Shown piece after piece: positions 59,169-64,000 of a stretch of DNA of 64,000 nucleotides. Made by a program: the position numbers and the translations under genes. The first letter of the stretch is position 1; each line of letters begins with the position of its first letter. The stretch is from Verrucomicrobiota bacterium (GTDB lineage: Bacteria; Verrucomicrobiota; Verrucomicrobiia; Limisphaerales; PALSA-1396). The stretch is taken from positions 61,086 through 125,085 of the forward strand of contig JACQFP010000006.1 of NCBI GenBank assembly GCA_016200005.1. Direction: 5' to 3'. The notes beneath the pieces were generated by a model. The model was not told the DNA's origin. It saw nothing but the letters and a program-made list of their open reading frames with translations, and searched no databases.

Positions 59169-60577
59169 ACGACACCACCATGACCGCGCGCAAACCGGTG
59201 CTTTCCTGGAAACAGGCGCTGGGATGGTCGGCGTTGGCCATCGCTGCATTTCATGTCGCTTACGGCTTCGCCCGATGCAGTTTGCTGATTCTGATTTATC
59301 TCTATTGTCTTTGCGCGTTGACGCGGCTCGCCAGCGACCGACGCGCTTTTTATTTCGGACTGGTGATCGGGATGCTGGTTTATGGACCGCAACTCTATTT
59401 CTTCTACACCATCTTTGGAGCGGCAGCAGCGGTGCTTTGGCTCGTGCTGGCATTCTGGTTGGGGCTTTTCATGCTGCTGGCGCGCCATTGCCGACAGCGA
59501 CTTGGCCCAAGCGTGGCGGCTTTGCTGATCCCCTTCCTCTGGACGGGTCTGGAATACGTTCGCAGCGAACTTTACTATCTTCGTTTTTCCTGGCTGAACG
59601 TCGGCTATGTGTTTTGGGACAATCCAGCTCTGCCGTTCATCAAATATCTCGGTGTTTATGGCACTGGCTTTGTGCTCACGGCCATCATGGCGCGAGTGGC
59701 CCTGATCCGTAAAGGTCTGCTGGCAGTTTATGCCATGAGCATTTCCTTGCTGGCGACGTTGCTGATCCTCAATGCCCATTCGATTCCAAGCGAGCCGGCC
59801 GGTAACCGCGTTTCCGTCGCGGGCGTGCAAATGGAATTTCCTGCTCCACTGGAAGTGCCGCTCGCGCTCGACAAGCTGCTTCAGCAAAATCCGGACGCGC
59901 AATTGCTGGTCTTGAGCGAATACACATTTGACGGCCCTGTGCCAGAACGCGTCAAGAACTGGTGCGAGAAGAACAATCGACATCTCATTGTCGGCGGAAA
60001 AGCTCCGGCCTCGGAGCATCAGTATTACAACACGGCCTTTGTCATCGACCCCAACGGCGAAATCGTCTTCCAACAGGTCAAAAGCGTCCCGATTCAATTC
60101 TTCAAGGATGGTCTGCCCGCGAAGGAACAGAAAGTGTGGGAGTCGCCCTGGGGCAAGATTGGCATCTGCGTTTGTTATGATTTGAGCTACACGCGCGTCA
60201 CCGACGAGCTGATTCGTCAAGGCGCACAAGCGTTGATCGTCCCGACCATGGACGTGGCCGAGTGGGGTGGACATCAACACCGGTTGCACACGCGGGTCGC
60301 TCCCGTGCGTTCGGCGGAGTATGGCGTGCCGGTTTTTCGCGTTTGCAGTTCCGGCATCTCGCAACTCACCGACGGCGACGGGCGCATCCTCGCAACTGCG
60401 CCGTTTCCCGGCGAAAACGAGACTATCGCAGGTCAACTTCGTTTGAGTGAAGGCAGCCACCGGCCAATCGACCGCTGGCTCGCACTGCCGGCGGTGTTGA
60501 TCGCGGCCACTGTGCTGATTTGGTTTGCGGCGGCTGGCCTGCGTCGGCGTCCACCGATGTCACGTCGCCAATCCTGA
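59165..60577 (+). CDS. Lnt-like membrane carbon-nitrogen hydrolase, second copy
   Basis: 470 residues from the ATG at 59165. About six or seven membrane segments (LVIGMLVYGPQLYFFYTIFG, LVLAFWLGLFMLLARHCRQR) are followed by a nitrilase domain: Glu in LLVLSEYTFDGPVPERV, Lys in VFQQVKSVPIQFFKDG and Cys in IGICVCYDLSYTRVTDELI. The layout is that of apolipoprotein N-acyltransferase, but the sequence around the Glu and Lys differs from canonical Lnt, and a true lnt is at 48552. Placed between MarR and an acyltransferase/acyl-ACP synthetase fusion, it may acylate or hydrolyse an amine-containing lipid. A much longer open frame starting at 58766 is a read-through of MarR. Confidence 0.82.
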   Translation: MNDTTMTARKPVLSWKQALGWSALAIAAFHVAYGFARCSLLILIYLYCLCALTRLASDRRAFYFGLVIGMLVYGPQLYFFYTIFGAAAAVLWLVLAFWLGLFMLLARHCRQRLGPSVAALLIPFLWTGLEYVRSELYYLRFSWLNVGYVFWDNPALPFIKYLGVYGTGFVLTAIMARVALIRKGLLAVYAMSISLLATLLILNAHSIPSEPAGNRVSVAGVQMEFPAPLEVPLALDKLLQQNPDAQLLVLSEYTFDGPVPERVKNWCEKNNRHLIVGGKAPASEHQYYNTAFVIDPNGEIVFQQVKSVPIQFFKDGLPAKEQKVWESPWGKIGICVCYDLSYTRVTDELIRQGAQALIVPTMDVAEWGGHQHRLHTRVAPVRSAEYGVPVFRVCSSGISQLTDGDGRILATAPFPGENETIAGQLRLSEGSHRPIDRWLALPAVLIAATVLIWFAAAGLRRRPPMSRRQS

Positions 60578-60585
60578 TTTAGCCC

Positions 60586-62775
60586 ATGAGAACTTTCTTC
60601 CGCCTTCTTCTGCGTTTGCTGTTTCGATTCCGCGCCTACAACGAATCAGTCTTGAGCGCGCCGGGACCGGTGCTGCTCCTTCCCAACCACGTCTCGTGGC
60701 TCGATTGGCTTTTCCTGCTGGTCTGTCTCGATGATGACTGGCGTTTTGTGACCTCGAGTACACGGGCGCAAAGCAGTTGGTTGCATCGGCGGCTCATGAT
60801 CAACCGTCACACGTTCCCCGTGGACACGAACTCGCCCTACGCGGTGAAGCATATCGCAGAATTCTTGCAGAAGGGCGGACGGCTGGTGTTGTTTGCCGAG
60901 GGGCGGCTTTCGCGCACGGGAACATTGATGAAACTGTTCGACGGCACCGGTTTCCTGCTTTTCAAAACTCGTGCAAAAGTGATCACCTGTTATCTGCGCG
61001 GCGCGCAACGCGTGCTCTGCTCCCCGCACGCCGGCTGGAAAAAATGTTTTCCCCGTGTCACCGCCCACTTCAGTGAAGTGCTCACGCCGCCGCACTTGGA
61101 ACATCTCAGCGCTTTCCAAGTCCGCACTCAAACCACCAACTGGCTGCGCGACAAACTCGTGAACCAACAGTTCAACGTGGAAATGGAATTTGGCCCGCCA
61201 AACGTGCTGGCGGCCATCGCGGAGATGGCCAAGCAACGTCCGAAACAGATAGTTTTGGAAGACCTCACGCGCCAGAAACTCACCTACCGGCGGTTGCTGG
61301 TTGGCGCGGACGTTTTGTCGCAACAGTGGAAAACCCTGCTGTCTCCAGGCGACTCGCCCTGTGAAATAACCCCAGCGTCCACCACCGTCGATGCAGCTAC
61401 GGCTACTCCACAGGGCGAGCGCGTCGGCGTTCTGCTTCCCAACGTCAACGCCATGCCCGTGGTCGTTCTCAGTCTATGGCGCTTTGGGAAAGTCCCAGCA
61501 ATTCTGAATTACTCGACTGGCATGGCGACGATGCTGGCGTGCGTCCAATTGGCCGGGATCAAGCAAATCATTTCCTCCCGCGCATTTCTGGAACGGGCCA
61601 GACTAAACATCGAGCCGCTCATCAAAGCCGGCATCGAAATTATTTATCTGGAGGACGTGCGCGCTCAGGTTTCCGGCGCACAAAAGTTCTTCACCTTGTT
61701 CCGGCACATTTTAACCTCACATTCCGTACTCCGCCCTCCCCACTCCGGCGATGATCCTGCCGTCGTCATGTTCACGAGCGGGTCGGAAGGCGAGCCGAAG
61801 GGCGTGGAACTTTCCCATCGCAACCTGCTGGCCAACATCCGCCAGATGCTGGCTGTCGCCGACATGCAGGACACTGACCGCATGTTCAACGCGCTGCCGC
61901 TCTTTCACAGTTTCGGCCTTACGGTGGCCACGTTGCTTCCGTTGGTGCGCGGAATGTATGTGTTCATTTATCCGTCGCCGCTGCATTATCGCGTGGTCCC
62001 GACTGCTTTTTATGATACCAACTGCACCATCTTTCTGAGCACGAATACATTCCTGAACGGCTACGCGCGCAAAGCCCACCCGTATGATTTTCGGAGCGCG
62101 CGCTACGTTTTTGCCGGCGCGGAACAATTGCAGGAAGCCACCGCCACCACTTGGGCGCAACGCTTCGGCGTGCGCATCCTCGAAGGTTACGGCGCGACGG
62201 AATGTTCGCCCGGCATCAGCGTCAACACTCCACTCGCGCCCAAATACGGTTCCGTCGGACGTCTCATGCCGGGAATGGAATTCAAGCTCGAGCCCGTCGA
62301 AGGCGTGGAGGAGGGCGGACGGTTGTTTGTGCGTGGCCCGAACATCATGCGCGGTTACCTGAACGCCGAAGCCAACGCCCAATTCAAGGCCCTCGGCGGC
62401 TGGTATGACACTGGCGACATCGTGAGCGTGGATGCCGACGGTTACCTGCACATTCGCGGTCGCCTGAAACGTTTTGCTAAGGTCAGTGGCGAAATGGTGA
62501 GCCTGGCCGCCGTCGAGGACGCGCTGGCCGGCGCGTTTCCACAATTCGGCTTGCGCGGTCAGGTCGCCATCGTGGCGCGGCCGGACGAACACAAGGGCGA
62601 AGTGCTCATCGCTGTCACCAACGAACCAAAGTTGCAACTCGAAGACATCCGCGCGGCGATCAAAGCCAAAGGGCTGACGAATCTCTGCGTGCCACGTGAG
62701 GTGAAAGTAGTCCGCGAAATTCCAAAACTGGGAACGGGCAAGGTAGATCATCGCGAACTGGCGAAAATGATTTAG
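60586..62775 (+). CDS. Acyltransferase - acyl-ACP synthetase fusion (Aas type)
   Basis: 729 residues. The N-terminal 200 residues are a PlsC-type acyltransferase: LLLPNHVSWLDWLFLLVCLD holds the HX4D motif and VLFAEGRLSRTGTLMKLFDG the second motif. From about residue 215 comes an AMP-forming acyl synthetase: VMFTSGSEGEPKGVELSHRN, ILEGYGATECSPGISVNTPL, GWYDTGDIVSVDADGYLHI and LGTGKVDHREL. This is the layout of E. coli Aas, which re-acylates lysophospholipid. There is an in-frame palindrome at 61353-61419 between two strands of the synthetase. The operon position, eight bases after the Lnt-like gene, suggests joint lipid remodelling. Confidence 0.92.
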   Translation: MRTFFRLLLRLLFRFRAYNESVLSAPGPVLLLPNHVSWLDWLFLLVCLDDDWRFVTSSTRAQSSWLHRRLMINRHTFPVDTNSPYAVKHIAEFLQKGGRLVLFAEGRLSRTGTLMKLFDGTGFLLFKTRAKVITCYLRGAQRVLCSPHAGWKKCFPRVTAHFSEVLTPPHLEHLSAFQVRTQTTNWLRDKLVNQQFNVEMEFGPPNVLAAIAEMAKQRPKQIVLEDLTRQKLTYRRLLVGADVLSQQWKTLLSPGDSPCEITPASTTVDAATATPQGERVGVLLPNVNAMPVVVLSLWRFGKVPAILNYSTGMATMLACVQLAGIKQIISSRAFLERARLNIEPLIKAGIEIIYLEDVRAQVSGAQKFFTLFRHILTSHSVLRPPHSGDDPAVVMFTSGSEGEPKGVELSHRNLLANIRQMLAVADMQDTDRMFNALPLFHSFGLTVATLLPLVRGMYVFIYPSPLHYRVVPTAFYDTNCTIFLSTNTFLNGYARKAHPYDFRSARYVFAGAEQLQEATATTWAQRFGVRILEGYGATECSPGISVNTPLAPKYGSVGRLMPGMEFKLEPVEGVEEGGRLFVRGPNIMRGYLNAEANAQFKALGGWYDTGDIVSVDADGYLHIRGRLKRFAKVSGEMVSLAAVEDALAGAFPQFGLRGQVAIVARPDEHKGEVLIAVTNEPKLQLEDIRAAIKAKGLTNLCVPREVKVVREIPKLGTGKVDHRELAKMI
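61353..61419. repeat. Family J palindromic repeat inside the Aas-type gene
   Basis: CTCGCCCTGTG (61353-61363) and CACAGGGCGAG (61409-61419) are perfect 11-bp inverted arms around 45 bases that include CGATGCAGCTACGGCTAC. It is translated as DSPCEITPASTTVDAATATP plus QGER. Only one copy lies in this window. Confidence 0.55.
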
Positions 62776-62791
62776 CTTGAGAGCGAACGGC

Positions 62792-63631
62792 ATGAACAAA
62801 GACGTTGAACAACTCCAACTCCGCATTCACGGCGACGCCTCATTGCCGACGTTGGTGTATTTGCCGGGCACGCACGGCGACTGGACGCTGGTCACCAGTT
62901 TTCGATTGGCGATGGCGAAGCGCGTTCGCTTCGTGGAATTCACCTACCCGCGCACGGTGACCTGGTCACTCGACGATTACGCGGCGGCGGTTGAAGCCGA
63001 GTTGCTCGCCAACGGAATCCAGCGCGGCTGGTTGCTCGGTGAATCGTTCAGCTCAATCGTTGCCTGGGCAATGATCGGTAGAAATTCCGGCGGCGAGAAT
63101 CGATTCCAAATCAAAGGATTGATTTTGACCAACGGTTTCGTGCGACATCCTCTGCCTTGGGGCGCGCGGTTGGCGAAGAGATTTTGCGCCGGTGTCTCAC
63201 TGACCTGGCTGACTCGCTTCCTCTACCTCTACGCCAAGTACGCGCGATTCCGTCATCGCCATGCGCCCGAAACCATGGCCAGCATCAAGGAGTTCATCGC
63301 CCGCCGCACCGATCTGGACCGTTGCGCCGCCGCGCATCGGCTGGGCTTGATTGCCGAAAATGATTTGCGCGACGTTGCTCGCCGGACACATTTACCCGTG
63401 TATTACCTGGCGGGAATGGTCGATCCGATCGTGCCGTGGTATCACGCCCGGTGGTGGCTGCGACGAAATTGTCCGGGCTATCGCGGTGGCAAAACCGTCT
63501 GGCGCGCGGACCACAACGTTCTCGGCACCGCGCCAAAAACATCCGCCAACCAGGTTGTGAGTTGGCTGAACGAAACGCGCGAACCATCTCCAATAACGCA
63601 AACCTCAACGCCGGTCGCCGCAAGAAGCTGA
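62792..63631 (+). CDS. Alpha/beta hydrolase
   Basis: 279 residues from the ATG at 62792; an in-frame TTG at 62777 is also possible. LPTLVYLPGTHGDWTLVTSF (oxyanion loop), GWLLGESFSSIVAWAMIG (nucleophile Ser in GESFS), LPVYYLAGMVDPIVPWYHAR (acid Asp) and VWRADHNVLGTAPKTSANQV (His) give a complete catalytic triad. It is the last gene of the MarR-Lnt2-Aas operon with a 16-base gap, so an esterase, thioesterase or lipase acting on the same lipid is likely. A basic stretch (FLYLYAKYARFRHRHAPET) suggests membrane contact. Confidence 0.88.
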   Translation: MNKDVEQLQLRIHGDASLPTLVYLPGTHGDWTLVTSFRLAMAKRVRFVEFTYPRTVTWSLDDYAAAVEAELLANGIQRGWLLGESFSSIVAWAMIGRNSGGENRFQIKGLILTNGFVRHPLPWGARLAKRFCAGVSLTWLTRFLYLYAKYARFRHRHAPETMASIKEFIARRTDLDRCAAAHRLGLIAENDLRDVARRTHLPVYYLAGMVDPIVPWYHARWWLRRNCPGYRGGKTVWRADHNVLGTAPKTSANQVVSWLNETREPSPITQTSTPVAARS

Positions 63632-63681
63632 TTGTCGCCAGGAAGAAAGCCGCTATAATGTTAATTATGCAGTTGAACACG

Positions 63682-63728
63682 CCCCTCACCCCGGCCCTCT
63701 CCCCGTCCGACGGGGAGATGGTGAGGGG
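63682..63728. repeat. Family A palindromic repeat, copy 5, intergenic
   Basis: Outer arms CCCCTCACC / GGTGAGGGG and an inner hairpin CTCTCCCCGTC / GACGGGGAGA. It is shorter than the other copies because the second hairpin is lacking. It lies in the 145-base gap before the last gene. Confidence 0.85.
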
Positions 63729-63776
63729 CGCGTCCAGTTGCATCGTTAAGGACAATGCCGCCCGACAAAGGACTTT

Positions 63777-64000
63777 ATGACACGCCAGCAAATTCTTGAT
63801 CTCTACTTCATGGACGCCCGTCACAAGCTCATCGATCTCGCGGCCTTCATGGACCGCGTTGAACGCGCCGAAGGAGACGACGATTTTCGCTTCAAAGCCT
63901 TTCGCGAAGCATTGAAAGAGCTTGGTCAGAACAATCATGAGAAAGCCAAGCAAGTCTTGCTGACGTTCAGTGATCCGACGACGAAACCGATAGCTGCAGC
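63777..64000 (+). CDS. Hypothetical protein, cut by the window end
   Basis: The first 74 residues are visible (MTRQQILDLYFMDARHKLID, LAAFMDRVERAEGDDDFRFK, AFREALKELGQNNHEKAKQV). It is highly charged, predicted helical, with no signal peptide or known motif. The ATG at 63777 opens the frame; the 3' end lies beyond the window. I do not recognise the family. Its short distance from the Aas operon, with a family A repeat in between, suggests a separate transcript. Confidence 0.7.
   Translation, partial: MTRQQILDLYFMDARHKLIDLAAFMDRVERAEGDDDFRFKAFREALKELGQNNHEKAKQVLLTFSDPTTKPIAA

Noticed and set aside
59090-60460. Minus-strand frame of 456 codons antisense to the Lnt-like gene
   Set aside because: It runs opposite a gene with a complete catalytic triad and membrane segments, and its own translation has no recognisable features.

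Overview
The window looks like a GC-rich chromosome segment from a soil-type Verrucomicrobiota, most likely the Pedosphaera/Limisphaera lineage. The argument rests on family content: two secreted prepilin-like proteins with the [20 protein letters not shown] leader typical of that phylum, a TIGR03790 protein with TPRs, a SUMF1-sialidase fusion, a squalene-hopene cyclase and many weak or missing Shine-Dalgarno sites. No rRNA, tRNA, CRISPR array or prophage was found.

Layout. 0.2-10.1 kb (minus strand) is a genome-maintenance and accessory block: a Uma2 nuclease, two different UvrA-family ATPases, a UPF0175 antitoxin beside a broken PIN toxin, and a probable type II restriction-modification pair. 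10.3-12.1 kb (plus) is a translation cluster, rpsP-khpA-trmD-rplS, without rimM. 12.1-18.6 kb (minus) holds hisS, an HU/IHF gene, pyrD, a HEAT-repeat protein and squalene-hopene cyclase. Then come a DapF-like protein in which both catalytic cysteines are serine, and a sugar ABC permease and binding protein separated by a VapBC-type cassette and lacking an ATPase. 22.7-29.8 kb is signalling: a NarL-type kinase/regulator pair, a secreted Fn3 protein, a decayed CheR-histidine-kinase gene next to an intact orphan response regulator, and a receiver-metallo-beta-lactamase fusion. 30-37 kb (minus) encodes exported proteins. 37.7-48.6 kb is a candidate lipid-linked glycan cluster: radical SAM, HAD-UbiA fusion, GMC oxidoreductase, two SDR epimerases and two multi-membrane-span glycosyltransferase-like proteins. 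48.6-57.6 kb carries lnt, a possible integron-type gene cassette, recN and assorted enzymes. 57.7-63.6 kb has tatD and a tight MarR-Lnt2-Aas-hydrolase operon for membrane lipids. The window ends inside a small gene.

The most striking property is a set of short palindromic or tandem repeat families (called A to K here) found both between genes and, in frame, inside genes. The UvrA-like gene at 4506-7892 carries about ten such insertions without any frame break; the other uvrA, the GMC oxidoreductase, the DNA methyltransferase and the Aas gene carry one to four each. Family A sits at the equivalent protein position in both UvrA paralogues. This resembles the Rickettsia palindromic elements in principle, but with several unrelated families at once, and is the best candidate here for an undescribed system. 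All identifications are from reading the sequence; no database search was run.
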